This document shows positions 16,321 to 26,556 of a stretch of 64,000 nt of DNA, one piece after another. The notes below the pieces were generated by a model. It saw only the letters and a program-made list of their open reading frames with translations. It was not told the origin of the DNA and searched no databases. The first letter of the stretch is position 1. The number at the start of each line of letters is the position of its first letter. Source of the stretch: Streptomyces sp. NBC_01754 (GTDB taxonomy: Bacteria > Actinomycetota > Actinomycetes > Streptomycetales > Streptomycetaceae); the NCBI RefSeq assembly GCF_035918015.1, contig NZ_CP109132.1, positions 2,232,001 to 2,296,000 on the forward strand, read 5' to 3'. The position numbers and the translations under genes are program-made.

Positions 16321-18243
16321 CTACTTCACCGTGAGCGGCAGCAGCTTCTTTCCGGTGGGGCCGATCTGGATACTGGTGTCCATCTGCGGGCACACCCCGC
16401 AGTCGAAGCACGGAGTCCAGCGGCAGTCCTCGACCTCGGTCTCGTCCAGGGCGTCCTGCCAGTCCTCCCAGAGCCAGTCCTTGTCGAGACCGGAGTCCAG
16501 GTGGTCCCAGGGCAGGACCTCCTCATAACCGCGCTCGCGGGTGGTGTACCAGTCGACGTCCACGCCGAAGACGGGCAGCGTGTCGGCCGCGCACTTCATC
16601 CACAGGTCGTAGCTGAAGTGCTCGCGCCAGCCGTCGAATCGGCCGCCGGACTCGTAGACGGCCCGGATGACGGAGCCGACGCGGCGGTCGCCTCGGGAGA
16701 GCAGGCCCTCCACGATGCCGGGCTTGCCGTCGTGGTAGCGGAAGCCGATGGAGCGGCCGTACTTCTTGTCGCCACGGATCTTGTCGCGGAGCTTGGTGAG
16801 CCGGGCGTCGGTCTCCTCCGCGCTCAGCTGCGGCGCCCACTGGAAGGGGGTGTGCGGCTTGGGCACGAACCCGCCGATGGAGACCGTGCAGCGGATGTCG
16901 TTCTGGCCGGAGACCTCGCGGCCCTTGGCGATCACGTTGACCGCCATGTCGCCGATCTGGAGGACGTCCTCGTCGGTCTCGGTGGGCAGACCGCACATGA
17001 AGTACAGCTTCACCTGGCGCCAGCCGTTGCCGTAGGCGGTGGCGACCGTGCGGATCAGGTCCTCCTCCGAGACCATCTTGTTGATGACCTTGCGCAGGCG
17101 CTCGGAGCCGCCCTCGGGGGCGAAGGTGAGACCGGACCTGCGGCCGTTGCGGGTCAGCTCGTTGGCCAGGTCGACGTTGAAGGCGTCGACGCGGGTGGAG
17201 GGCAGCGAGAGGCCGACCTTGTCCTCCGTGTAGCGGTCGGCGAGGCCCTTGGCGATCTCGCCGATCTCCGAGTGGTCGGCGGAGGAGAGCGAGAGCAGGC
17301 CGACCTCCTCGAAGCCGGTGGCCTTGAGCCCCTTCTCCACCATCTCGCCGATGCCGGTGATGCTTCGCTCCCGCACGGGGCGCGTGATCATGCCGGCCTG
17401 GCAGAAACGGCAGCCGCGGGTGCAGCCGCGGAAGATCTCCACGGACATCCGCTCGTGGACGGTCTCGGCGAGCGGGACCAGGGGCTGCTTCGGGTACGGC
17501 CACTCGTCGAGGTCCATCACCGTGTGCTTGGAGACCCGCCACGGCACCCCGGACCTGTTGGGGACGACGCGGCCGATACGGCCGTCGGGGAGGTACTCGA
17601 CGTCGTAGAAGCCGGGGACGTAGACGCCGCCGGTCCTCGCGAGGCGGAACAGCACCTCCTCGCGGCCTCCGGGCCGGCCCTCCGCCTTCCAGGCGCGGAC
17701 GATCTCGGTGATCTCCAGGACGGCCTGTTCGCCGTCGCCGATGACCGCACAGTCGATGAAGTCCGCGATCGGCTCCGGGTTGAAGGCCGCGTGGCCGCCC
17801 GCGAGCACGATCGGGTGGTCGGTGGTCCGGTCCTTGGACTCCAGCGGGATACCCGCCAGATCCAAGGCGGTGAACATGTTGGTGTAACCGAGCTCGGTGG
17901 AGAAGCTCAGCCCGAAGACGTCGAAGGCGCCGACGGGGCGGTGGCTGTCCACGGTGAACTGCGGCACCTTGTGCTCGCGCATCAGCTCCTCGAGGTCGGG
18001 CCAGACGCTGTACGTGCGCTCGGCGAGGACGCCGTCACGCTCGTTGAGTACCTCGTAGAGGATCATGACGCCCTGGTTGGGCAGTCCGACCTCGTAGGCG
18101 TCCGGGTACATCAGTGCCCAGCGGACGTCGCATTCGTCCCACGGTTTGACGGTGGAGTTCAGCTCACCGCCGACGTACTGGATGGGCTTCTGCACATGCG
18201 GGAGCAGAGCTTCGAGCTGTGGGAAGACCGACTCGGCAGACAT
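16321..18243 (-). CDS. TIGR03960 B12-binding-like radical SAM protein, 640 aa
   Basis: Radical SAM protein with an N-terminal cobalamin-binding-like Rossmann domain (residues about 40-190, with VGLPNQGVMILYEVLN and VLAGGHAAFNPEPIADF) and a [4Fe-4S] cluster motif CTRGCRFC (CxxxCxxC) near residue 280. A further Cys cluster, CFDCGVCPQM, is at the C-terminus. ATG 18243 is chosen over 18276 because the family begins MSAESVFPQLEALL and an AAGG lies upstream. The partner DUF2344 protein is 6.4 kb downstream. The reaction is unknown; RNA modification is often suspected because the pair lies beside RNase E/G genes. It is 50 bases downstream of the CYTH-CHAD gene. Confidence 0.9.
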   Translation of the reverse strand: MSAESVFPQLEALLPHVQKPIQYVGGELNSTVKPWDECDVRWALMYPDAYEVGLPNQGVMILYEVLNERDGVLAERTYSVWPDLEELMREHKVPQFTVDSHRPVGAFDVFGLSFSTELGYTNMFTALDLAGIPLESKDRTTDHPIVLAGGHAAFNPEPIADFIDCAVIGDGEQAVLEITEIVRAWKAEGRPGGREEVLFRLARTGGVYVPGFYDVEYLPDGRIGRVVPNRSGVPWRVSKHTVMDLDEWPYPKQPLVPLAETVHERMSVEIFRGCTRGCRFCQAGMITRPVRERSITGIGEMVEKGLKATGFEEVGLLSLSSADHSEIGEIAKGLADRYTEDKVGLSLPSTRVDAFNVDLANELTRNGRRSGLTFAPEGGSERLRKVINKMVSEEDLIRTVATAYGNGWRQVKLYFMCGLPTETDEDVLQIGDMAVNVIAKGREVSGQNDIRCTVSIGGFVPKPHTPFQWAPQLSAEETDARLTKLRDKIRGDKKYGRSIGFRYHDGKPGIVEGLLSRGDRRVGSVIRAVYESGGRFDGWREHFSYDLWMKCAADTLPVFGVDVDWYTTRERGYEEVLPWDHLDSGLDKDWLWEDWQDALDETEVEDCRWTPCFDCGVCPQMDTSIQIGPTGKKLLPLTVK

Positions 18244-18293
18244 CTGGGGACCTTCGTAGCTGGCAGGAGTGACCATCCAGCGTACCCCGGTAC

Positions 18294-19910
18294 TCAGCCC
18301 TTCAAGGCCTTCCGCGGCCCGGGGCGCGAGGCGCGGGCCCAGACCTCGGGCAGCTCGCGTTCCCGTGCGGCCGCCGCGGCCTCCTCCCGCCCGTACAGCA
18401 GGCCCCAGGTGAACGCGGACTCCCCCGCCTCGTGCGCCTGGACGGCCAGGGTGCGCAGGGCGTCCCGGGCGAGGACACCGTCCTGGTGGTCTCCGAGGAT
18501 CCTCTGGACCGCCTTCGTCCGTCGGGCGAGCTTCTTGGCCGGCTTGCCCAGGGCCGGCCTGGCGGCCTCGGCGGCGTACCGTACGCGTTTCGCGGCCTTG
18601 CGCGCCTCGTGCATGGCCACGTCGCGGTCGGTGCCCGGCGGCTGTGCGAGGGCGCGTCCGGTCCTGGCGGCCAGGCGCCGGTGGTCCTTCAGTACGGCGT
18701 GGGGCAGGGCTTCCTCGGGGTCCCGCGCGGCGCGGGGCAGCAGGGGCGGGTCGGCGAGGAACGCGTCCAGACCGTCCAGCAGCGTCAGATGGCGGTCGCT
18801 GTCGAGCGCGGCGAGCACCCGCCCGCGTGAGGCGGTGCGCCGGGCGGCGGAGGAGAGCTGGAGCCGGGCGCTCACGGGGCCCAGCAGCAGGGTGCCGGGG
18901 ACGGCGGTGACCCGGGCGCGCAGCCGCGCGTCGACGACCTCCCGGTCGCGGTCGGTTCCGAGCTCACCGGCCAGCCACTTCAGTTCGGCGCGAAGCGGCC
19001 GGGTGGCGGCCGGGTCGAGCACCGTGCGGTAAGTCTTGAGGGCGCCGCGCAGCCGCCGGGAGGCGACCCGCATCCGGTGCACGCTGCCGGGCAGGTCCCG
19101 GCGTACGGCGGGGTCGAGCTCGACGAGGGCCGCGACCTGGCGGCGTACGTAGGCGAGCACATGGTCGCCGGCGGTCGTCCGCGGTTCCTTCGCCGGACGG
19201 TGTTCCGGCTGCCGCCCGCCGCCCTGCTTCTCCCCGCCCGGCTGCTCCCCGCCCGGCTGCTCCCGGCGCGGCATCTCCCCCGCTCGCTCCTTCCCCTCCT
19301 GGTCCGGGGCGGTTTCCGCCAGTGCCCGGGCCAGCTTGGAGGGCGCGGGCGAGGGCCGTACGCCGGCCTCGCGCAGAGGCCGTTCGACGGCGTCGAGGAA
19401 GGCGGGGTCGCCGTCGTCGGCCAGCTCGACCTCCAGCTCGGTCCAGGCCGAGGTGATGCCGCGGCCCGTGCGCGTGAGGCGTTCGGCGAGGACCTCGTCG
19501 ACGCTCACCTCGGCCAGCAGGGCGCCGTCCGCGTCCAGGAGGTGGTGGACGTCGCGGGCGGAGAGGACACGCACGACGGGGATCACCGGGCGGCCTCGGA
19601 CGCGGGAGCGGAGCAGTGCGGCCAGGCCGGACGGGAGGGTGTCGGCGAGCGGGGCGCGGATCTCGTCGCGGACGCCGGCGGAGACGGGGAGTTTCAGATG
19701 CCATCCGGCGTCGGCGCCGCCCGTCCGGCGGCGCAGCGTGAGGGAGTCGGCGGCGAGCCGGAGGTCCTCGGTGTCGTGGTAGACGGCGTCGAGTTCGGTG
19801 AGGCCGCGGTGGACGACGGCCGAGACCCCGGCCACACGGGTCAGGTCGGGCAGCCGGGTCTCGGGGGTCGCTTCGTACTTCCGCTCGATCTCACGTTTCG
19901 AGTCCGTCAT
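18294..19910 (-). CDS. CYTH-CHAD domain protein, 538 aa
   Basis: The N-terminal CYTH domain has the signature EIERKYE at residues 5-11 plus the tunnel Arg/Lys/Glu residues (for example SLTLRRRTGG and WHLKLP); this fold handles triphosphates using Mg2+. A Gly/Gln/Pro linker (about residues 215-255) leads to a CHAD domain with its conserved His/Lys helices (HRMRVASRRLRGALKTYR). CHAD domains bind polyphosphate. ATG 19910 has GGAAGG 8 bases upstream. It lies 47 bases after rodA in the same direction, so it may be transcribed with the cell-wall genes. The product may bind polyphosphate or hydrolyse triphosphate; which is not shown. Confidence 0.88.
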   Translation of the reverse strand: MTDSKREIERKYEATPETRLPDLTRVAGVSAVVHRGLTELDAVYHDTEDLRLAADSLTLRRRTGGADAGWHLKLPVSAGVRDEIRAPLADTLPSGLAALLRSRVRGRPVIPVVRVLSARDVHHLLDADGALLAEVSVDEVLAERLTRTGRGITSAWTELEVELADDGDPAFLDAVERPLREAGVRPSPAPSKLARALAETAPDQEGKERAGEMPRREQPGGEQPGGEKQGGGRQPEHRPAKEPRTTAGDHVLAYVRRQVAALVELDPAVRRDLPGSVHRMRVASRRLRGALKTYRTVLDPAATRPLRAELKWLAGELGTDRDREVVDARLRARVTAVPGTLLLGPVSARLQLSSAARRTASRGRVLAALDSDRHLTLLDGLDAFLADPPLLPRAARDPEEALPHAVLKDHRRLAARTGRALAQPPGTDRDVAMHEARKAAKRVRYAAEAARPALGKPAKKLARRTKAVQRILGDHQDGVLARDALRTLAVQAHEAGESAFTWGLLYGREEAAAAARERELPEVWARASRPGPRKALKG

Positions 19911-19957
19911 GGGACTCATCCTTCCCCGGTGTGCGGGGTCATGCCCGTCGGGGGCAC

Positions 19958-21148
19958 TCAGGCCGTTATCGGCCGCTGCACCCGGATCGACTGGAGCAGC
20001 CCGACCGCCACCCACACGGCGAACATCGACGATCCTCCGTACGACACGAAGGGCAGCGGCAGTCCCGCCACCGGCATGATGCCGAGGGTCATCCCGATGT
20101 TCTCGAAGGACTGGAAGGCGAACCAGGCGATGATCCCGGCGGCGACGATCGTCCCGTACAGCTCGGTCGTCTCGCGGGCGATCCGGCAGGCGCGCCACAG
20201 GATGACGCCCAGCAGGACGATGATCAGCCCGGCACCCACGAAGCCGAGCTCCTCGCCCGCGACCGTGAAGACGAAGTCGGTCTGCTGTTCGGGGACGAAC
20301 TGGCCGGTGGTCTGCGAGCCCTGGAAGAGTCCGGTGCCGGTGAGTCCGCCGGAGCCGATGGCGATGCGGGCCTGGTTGGTGTTGTAGCCGACGCCGGCCG
20401 GGTCCAGGGCCGGATTGGCGAAGGCCGCGAACCGGGCGATCTGGTAGTCGTCGAGCAGGCCGAACTCCCAGACGGCCAGCGCGCCCGCCGTGCCCGCACC
20501 GACGAGTCCGAAGGTCCACCGGTTGGACGCCCCGGAGGCGAGGAGGCAGCCGAGCACGATGACGACCATGACCATGACGGAGCCGAGGTCCGGCATCAGC
20601 ATGATGACGGCCATCGGCACACACGCCAGACCGAGCGCCTTGGCGACGGTGCGATGGTCCGGGTACAGCTGGTCGCCCGCGTCGACGCGGGCGGCGAGCA
20701 GCATCGCCATGCCCAGGATCATCGTGATCTTGGTGAACTCGGAGGGCTGGAGGGAGAAGCCGCCGCCGATGATGATCCAGGCGTGCGCCCCGTTGACCGT
20801 GGCGCCCAGCGGTGTGAGCACCGCGAGGACGAGCAGGATCGAGATCCCGTAGAGGAACGGGACCGCCCCCCGCAGGGTGCGGTGCCCGAGCCAGATGGTG
20901 CCGATCATCAACGCCAGGCCGATGCCGGTGTTCAGGACGTGCCGGAACAGGAAGTAGTACGGGTCGCCGCGGGTCAGCGAGTCACGCCCCCGGGTCGCCG
21001 ACCACACCAGCAGCGAGCCGATGAAGGACAGCGCGACCGAGGAGCCGAGCAGGGGCCAGTCCAGCCGCCGGACGACGGAGTCGCGGGCGGTGAGCTTGGC
21101 CCAGGTGGAGCGTTCCGGGGCGTAGCGCGCGACGGAGAAGCCTGCCAT
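19958..21148 (-). CDS. rodA: RodA/Sfr SEDS-family peptidoglycan polymerase, 396 aa
   Basis: SEDS membrane glycosyltransferase that polymerises lipid II during wall synthesis. About ten hydrophobic helices are visible, with the family motifs WIIIGGGFSLQPSEFTKI and, near the end, IGMTLGIMPVAGLPLPFVSYGGSS represented by GIMPVAGLPLPFVSYGGSS. The ATG at 21148 overlaps the PBP2 stop by one base (TGATG), which is strict translational coupling and fixes the start. In Streptomyces the homologue (sfr) works with the MreBCD proteins in spore-wall synthesis. Confidence 0.95.
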   Translation of the reverse strand: MAGFSVARYAPERSTWAKLTARDSVVRRLDWPLLGSSVALSFIGSLLVWSATRGRDSLTRGDPYYFLFRHVLNTGIGLALMIGTIWLGHRTLRGAVPFLYGISILLVLAVLTPLGATVNGAHAWIIIGGGFSLQPSEFTKITMILGMAMLLAARVDAGDQLYPDHRTVAKALGLACVPMAVIMLMPDLGSVMVMVVIVLGCLLASGASNRWTFGLVGAGTAGALAVWEFGLLDDYQIARFAAFANPALDPAGVGYNTNQARIAIGSGGLTGTGLFQGSQTTGQFVPEQQTDFVFTVAGEELGFVGAGLIIVLLGVILWRACRIARETTELYGTIVAAGIIAWFAFQSFENIGMTLGIMPVAGLPLPFVSYGGSSMFAVWVAVGLLQSIRVQRPITA

Positions 21149-23319
21149 CAGTCCCGCCTCCCCGGGGTGACGGCGAGGGCGAGTGCCTGGGTGTCCTCGT
21201 CGGCGGGCTGCTCGGGGGTGTACGGCTTGATCTTCGGGGAGACGATCGACCCTTCGGGTGTGATCTTCGGGAGGGCCTTCTGCGGCTGGGGAAGCAGGGC
21301 CTTCTTGAGGTCCTGCTCGCCTCCGGCGTCCAGACCGTAGATCGCGTTGTAGATGTTGCGCACGGCCGGTCCGGAGGCACCGGAACCCGTACCACCCTGG
21401 GAGATCGTCATGACGATCGAGTAGTCCTTGGTGTACGTGGCGAACCAGGAGGTCGTCTGCTTGCCGTAGACCTCGGCCGTGCCCGTCTTGGCGTGCATCG
21501 GGATCTTGTCCTGCGGCCATCCGCCGAACCGCCAGGCGGCGCTGCCCTGGGTCGCGACTCCCGCGAGGGCCTGGTCCATCTTGTCGCGGGTGTCACCCTT
21601 GAACGGCAGCTTGCCTTGCGCGTGGGGCTTGATCTCCTTAACCGTCTTGCCGTCGCCGCTGATGACCGCCTTGCCGACGGTCGGGACGTAGAGGGTGCCG
21701 CCGTTGGAGATGGCCGCGTAGACGGTGGCCATCTGGATCGGCGTGACGAGGGTGTCGCCCTGGCCGATCGAGTAGTTCACGGAGTCACCGGCGCGCATCA
21801 TGTACCCCTCGGCACAGCCTTCGTACGCGAGCTGCTCGACGTACGTGCCGTCCTTCTTGCCCTGCTTGCACCAGGACTCCCGGTTGGCGTCGTAGAAGTC
21901 CTGCTTCCACTGGCGGTCGGGGACGCGGCCGGGGACCTCGTTGGGGAGGTCGATGCCGGTCTCCTTGCCGAGGCCGAACTGGTGGGCGGTCTTGTAGAAC
22001 CAGTCGTTCGCGTTCTTCTTCGGCTTGTTCCCGCCGTCCTTCTGCCACTCCTTGTGCGCGAGCCCGTAGTAGACGGTGTCGCAGGAGACCTCCAGGGCCC
22101 GGCCGATGGTGATGTCGCCGTAGCCCTGGGACTCGAAGTTCTGGAAGGTCTGGTTGCCGATGGAGTACGAGCTCGGGCAGGGGTAGTTGCCGTCGAACGG
22201 GTATCCGGCGTTGACCGCGGCGGTGGAGGAGATCACCTTGAAGATCGACCCGGGTGCCGCGGTGCCCTGGATGGCCCGGTTGAGCAGCGGGAAGTTGGAC
22301 TTCTTGCCGGTGAGCTCGGCGTAGTCCTTGACGGAGATGCCGCCGACCCAGGCGTTGGGGTCGTAGTTCGGCAGGGACGCCATGGACACCACGCGGCCGG
22401 TCTTGGCCTCCATGACGACGACGGCGCCCGAGTCGGCCTTGTAGAGCTCGTTGGTGTTGCGGTCCATCTCCTTGCGGGCGGCCTTCATCGCCTCGTTCAG
22501 CTCGTACTCGGCGACCGCCTGGACGCGCGCGTCGATGGAGGTGACGACGCTGGCCCCGGGCTCGGCCTCGTCGTTCTGCGCCTGCCCGATGACCCGGCCC
22601 AGGTGGTCGACCTCGTACCGGGTGACACCGGCCTTGCCGCGCAGCTCCTTGTCGTAGGTGCGCTCCAGGCCGGAGCGGCCGACCTGGTCGGAGCGGAGGT
22701 AGGGCGAGTCGGTGTCCTGGGCCTTGGTGAGCTCCTCGTCCGTGACGGGCGAGAGGTAGCCGAGGACCTGGGCGGTGTTGGCCTTGCCGGGCGCGCCGTA
22801 CCGGCGTACGGCGGTGGGTTCGGCGGTGATGCCGGGGAAGTCCTCGGCGCGTTCCCGGATCTGGAGGGCCTGCTGGGTGGTGGCCTCGTCGGTGACCGGG
22901 ATCGGCTGGTAGGGCGAGCCGTTCCAGCAGGGCTGCGGGGTCTTGGCGTCGCAGAGCCGGACCTTGTCCATGACCTCCTGCGGCTTCATGTGGAGGACGT
23001 CGGCGAGCCGGGTGAGCACACCGACGCCGTCGTCCTTCATCTTCAGCAGCTCCGTGCGGCTGGCGGAGACGACGAGCCGGGTCTCGTTGTCGGCGAGGGG
23101 CACCCCTCGGGCGTCGAGGATGGACCCGCGGACGGCGGGCTGCACGACCTGCTGGACGTGGTTGTTCTTGGCCTCGTCGGTGTACTCCTGGCCGTTGCGG
23201 ATCTGGAGGTACCAGAGCCGGCCGCCGAGGGTGAGGAGCAGGGAGAAGACGAGGATCTGGATGACGACGAGACGGATCTGGACCCGCTGGGTCCGGCCCG
23301 TCTCCGGAATATTGCTCAC
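21148..23319 (-). CDS. mrdA: Class B penicillin-binding protein 2, 723 aa
   Basis: Peptidoglycan transpeptidase partner of RodA. One membrane helix lies near residues 15-35, then the dimerisation/pedestal domain and the transpeptidase domain with SIFK (SxxK, catalytic Ser), SVN (SxN) and KTGTAEV (KTG). The GTG at 23319 is chosen because MSNIPETGRTQRVQIRLVVI is a natural short cytoplasmic tail before the helix; the longer reading from 23454 is Arg/Pro-rich and overlaps mreD. The ribosome site is weak. The insert near residues 460-500 is Lys/Asn-rich, as in other actinobacterial PBP2. Confidence 0.93.
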   Translation of the reverse strand: MSNIPETGRTQRVQIRLVVIQILVFSLLLTLGGRLWYLQIRNGQEYTDEAKNNHVQQVVQPAVRGSILDARGVPLADNETRLVVSASRTELLKMKDDGVGVLTRLADVLHMKPQEVMDKVRLCDAKTPQPCWNGSPYQPIPVTDEATTQQALQIRERAEDFPGITAEPTAVRRYGAPGKANTAQVLGYLSPVTDEELTKAQDTDSPYLRSDQVGRSGLERTYDKELRGKAGVTRYEVDHLGRVIGQAQNDEAEPGASVVTSIDARVQAVAEYELNEAMKAARKEMDRNTNELYKADSGAVVVMEAKTGRVVSMASLPNYDPNAWVGGISVKDYAELTGKKSNFPLLNRAIQGTAAPGSIFKVISSTAAVNAGYPFDGNYPCPSSYSIGNQTFQNFESQGYGDITIGRALEVSCDTVYYGLAHKEWQKDGGNKPKKNANDWFYKTAHQFGLGKETGIDLPNEVPGRVPDRQWKQDFYDANRESWCKQGKKDGTYVEQLAYEGCAEGYMMRAGDSVNYSIGQGDTLVTPIQMATVYAAISNGGTLYVPTVGKAVISGDGKTVKEIKPHAQGKLPFKGDTRDKMDQALAGVATQGSAAWRFGGWPQDKIPMHAKTGTAEVYGKQTTSWFATYTKDYSIVMTISQGGTGSGASGPAVRNIYNAIYGLDAGGEQDLKKALLPQPQKALPKITPEGSIVSPKIKPYTPEQPADEDTQALALAVTPGRRD

Positions 23320-23410
23320 GGGGCACCCCCGGTGCTGGTGGGTCGGCCGGGGGTACGGGGGTCGCCCCCGGTACGGACGGGTCGGTCGGGGACCCGGTGC
23401 TGACGCTGCG

Positions 23411-24070
23411 TCACAGTCGCTTGACCCCCTTGATCCTGCCCGCACGCGCGGCACGGCCGCGGGCCGCCTTCACGCGCAGTCCGCCCCGCTGGCCGGCGAT
23501 CCGCAGCCCCGTGCCGGAGGACAGCCATCCCGCGGCCACGTCCCCGCCGGAGTTCTCGACGACCGGGTCGTTCTCGGTGCGTCTGGCGAGCGCCATGATC
23601 AGTGGCACGGTGAACGGCGCGAGCAGCAGGTCGTACAGCGCGGCGGTGAACATCAGCCCGCCCAGGCCCACATGGCGGGCCGGCGTGTCGTTGACCAGAG
23701 CGCCGACCCCGGCGTACAGCAGGGTCGAACCCACGGCCGCGGCGACCACCACGGCCATGGGGGCCAAGGCCGACTTGAGCTGGCCGTTCGCCGGGCGTGC
23801 CAGTCCGGCGCAGTAGCCGATGACGCAGAGCACCAGGGCGTAGCGCCCGGCTGCGTGGTCGGCGGGCGGGGCCAGGTCGGCGAGCAGGCCCGCGCCGAAG
23901 CCGATGAGGGCTCCGGCGACGTGCCCGTAGACGAAGGCGAGTCCGAGGACGACCAGGAGCAGCAGGTCGGGTGTGGCGCCGGGGAGCTGGAGGCGCGCGA
24001 GTACGGAGACCTGGACCACGAGGGCGACCACGACGAGGGCGACGGAGAGCAGCGTCCGGTTGATGCGCAT
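23411..24070 (-). CDS. mreD: Rod-shape protein MreD, 219 aa
   Basis: Small polytopic membrane protein of the MreBCD complex. Five or six hydrophobic helices fill residues 1-165, followed by a basic, Gly/Arg/Ala-rich tail of about 50 residues that is longer than in most MreD proteins. It starts 11 bases after the mreC stop. Its place between mreC and pbp2 is the standard order. Confidence 0.9.
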   Translation of the reverse strand: MRINRTLLSVALVVVALVVQVSVLARLQLPGATPDLLLLVVLGLAFVYGHVAGALIGFGAGLLADLAPPADHAAGRYALVLCVIGYCAGLARPANGQLKSALAPMAVVVAAAVGSTLLYAGVGALVNDTPARHVGLGGLMFTAALYDLLLAPFTVPLIMALARRTENDPVVENSGGDVAAGWLSSGTGLRIAGQRGGLRVKAARGRAARAGRIKGVKRL

Positions 24071-24081
24071 GGGGATCAGCT

Positions 24082-25149
24082 CTATTCCTGCTCGTTCGCC
24101 GCGTCACCGGCGGCGGTGTCGGCGTCGCCGTCCTCGGCGCCGTCCGCGACGGCGTCGGTGTCACCGGAGGCGTCCGTGCCCGGCTTCTCGTTGACGTTCC
24201 CGACGACCTTGCCGCTGCCGTCGACGAGGTCGCCGTTGGGCTGGACGGTGACGGTGACGGTCGGGGTGGGCTTGGGCTTCGCGGGCTTCGCCTGCTCCGG
24301 CAGGACGGCGTCGCGGGGGTCGTCGCGGGGTGCCTGGACGACGACGCCGACGATGTCGAGCTTGGTGAAGCCGACGAACGGGCGGACGTACACGGTCCGG
24401 GTCAGGTCACCGCCGGACGGGTCGACGCGGACGACCTCACCGACCGGGACACCCGGCACGAAGGGCTTGTCCTTGCTGGAGCCGAAGGTGACGAGCCGGT
24501 CGCCCTTCTTCACCTCGGCCTTGCCGTTGAGGAACTGGACCGAGAGCGGCCTGGATCCCTGTCCCGTGGCGAAGCCGAGTTCGTCGGTCTTCTCCATCCG
24601 GGTGCCGACGGTGAAGTCGGGGTCGTTGGCCAGGAGCACCGTCGCGGTGTTCGGGCCGACGGTGGTGACCCGTCCGACGAGCCCCTTCCCGTTCAGTACG
24701 GTCATGTCGCGCTTGAGGCCGTCGTTCGCCCCCGCGTCGATGGTGATCGTCCAGGAGAAGCCCTGGGCCGCTCCTATGGCGATGACCTGGGCGCCCTTGA
24801 TGCCGTACTGGCCGGCTCCCGCGGTCTTGAGCATGGAGTCGAGCTGGCGGACCTTGCTGCTGTTGCGGTCGTCGCTGCCGAGCCTGGTCTTCAGTGCGGC
24901 GTTCTCGTGCTCCAGGGCCGCGATCCGGTCGTGCCGGTCACCGGAGTCCCGCACGGCGCCGATGGCGTTGCCCACCGGATCCACCGCCGCCGCGACGCCG
25001 TTCTCGACCGGTCCCAGGACCGTGGCGGCGGCCTGCCGGGCGCCGTCCACCGGTGATTCCTCGCCTCCGCGGATGTCCACCGTGATCAAGGCGAACGCGA
25101 TGGCGATCAGCAGCACCAGGAGCAGCCGGCTCTCTCGTGTGTCCCTCAC
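24082..25149 (-). CDS. mreC: Rod-shape protein MreC, 355 aa
   Basis: Bitopic membrane protein linking MreB with the wall-synthesis enzymes. It has one N-terminal helix (RLLLVLLIAIAFALI), a coiled-coil (about residues 65-100), and the beta-rich MreC domain (VIAIGAAQGFSWTITIDAGA onward). The C-terminal 50 residues are acidic and rich in Asp, Ala and Gly. The GTG at 25149 gives the conserved start VRDTRESRLLLVLL; its GAGGAAGG is 14 bases upstream, longer than ideal. It is 98 bases downstream of mreB, with a strong hairpin between. Confidence 0.92.
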   Translation of the reverse strand: MRDTRESRLLLVLLIAIAFALITVDIRGGEESPVDGARQAAATVLGPVENGVAAAVDPVGNAIGAVRDSGDRHDRIAALEHENAALKTRLGSDDRNSSKVRQLDSMLKTAGAGQYGIKGAQVIAIGAAQGFSWTITIDAGANDGLKRDMTVLNGKGLVGRVTTVGPNTATVLLANDPDFTVGTRMEKTDELGFATGQGSRPLSVQFLNGKAEVKKGDRLVTFGSSKDKPFVPGVPVGEVVRVDPSGGDLTRTVYVRPFVGFTKLDIVGVVVQAPRDDPRDAVLPEQAKPAKPKPTPTVTVTVQPNGDLVDGSGKVVGNVNEKPGTDASGDTDAVADGAEDGDADTAAGDAANEQE

Positions 25150-25194
25150 GTGCGGCGGCCGTGCCTTCCTCGTCGGAATGTTCGTGCCTGTATG

Positions 25195-25244
25195 CCGGCG
25201 TTCCGGCGTGCGGATACGATCGTGCCCGCACGCCGGAACGCCGG
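25195..25244 (-). terminator. 19-bp inverted repeat between mreB and mreC
   Basis: Perfect 19-bp stem (25195-25213 with 25226-25244) and a 12-base loop that itself contains CGATCG. It begins 3 bases after the mreB stop. It can act as a terminator or an attenuator that makes mreB expression higher than that of mreCD-pbp2-rodA. Confidence 0.75.
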
Positions 25245-25247
25245 ATC

Positions 25248-26267
<1,020 letters not shown>

Positions 26268-26499
26268 TGAGTTCCCCTTGTTCCCCATGAGGATGCGTCG
26301 GGCCTTCCCTGAAGCGGAAAATGGCTTGTTCCAGGTAGGCGAGGTTGGCGCTGCGGGCGTGGAAGCTTCCATCGTAGTGCCGTATGCACGGACACAGCGC
26401 GAGGGTCCTTCGCCTTGCGGGTGGAACGGCTGCACGTCCCACCCATGGTGACGTTACGTCGGGGGGATGCGTTCCCGCGACACGGGACCGTATGCCGAA
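26268..26499 (-). promoter_or_regulatory. mreB upstream region
   Basis: The region between mreB and the ndk terminator should hold the mre-cluster promoter. No clear consensus promoter could be picked out by eye, and no coding frame is supported. Confidence 0.4.
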
Positions 26500-26525
26500 G
26501 GGCGACCGAATTCCTTCGGTCGCCC
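26500..26525 (-). terminator. ndk terminator
   Basis: 11-bp stem (26500-26510 with 26515-26525) and a 4-base loop, about 30 bases past the ndk stop, separating ndk from the mre cluster. Confidence 0.8.
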
Positions 26526-26556
26526 CAGGTCCTGAGCGCTGTTTGGCGGAGCCGGG

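Noticed and set aside
26460..26470. G-run upstream of mreB as a regulatory tract
   Set aside because: It is short and isolated, with no second element nearby.
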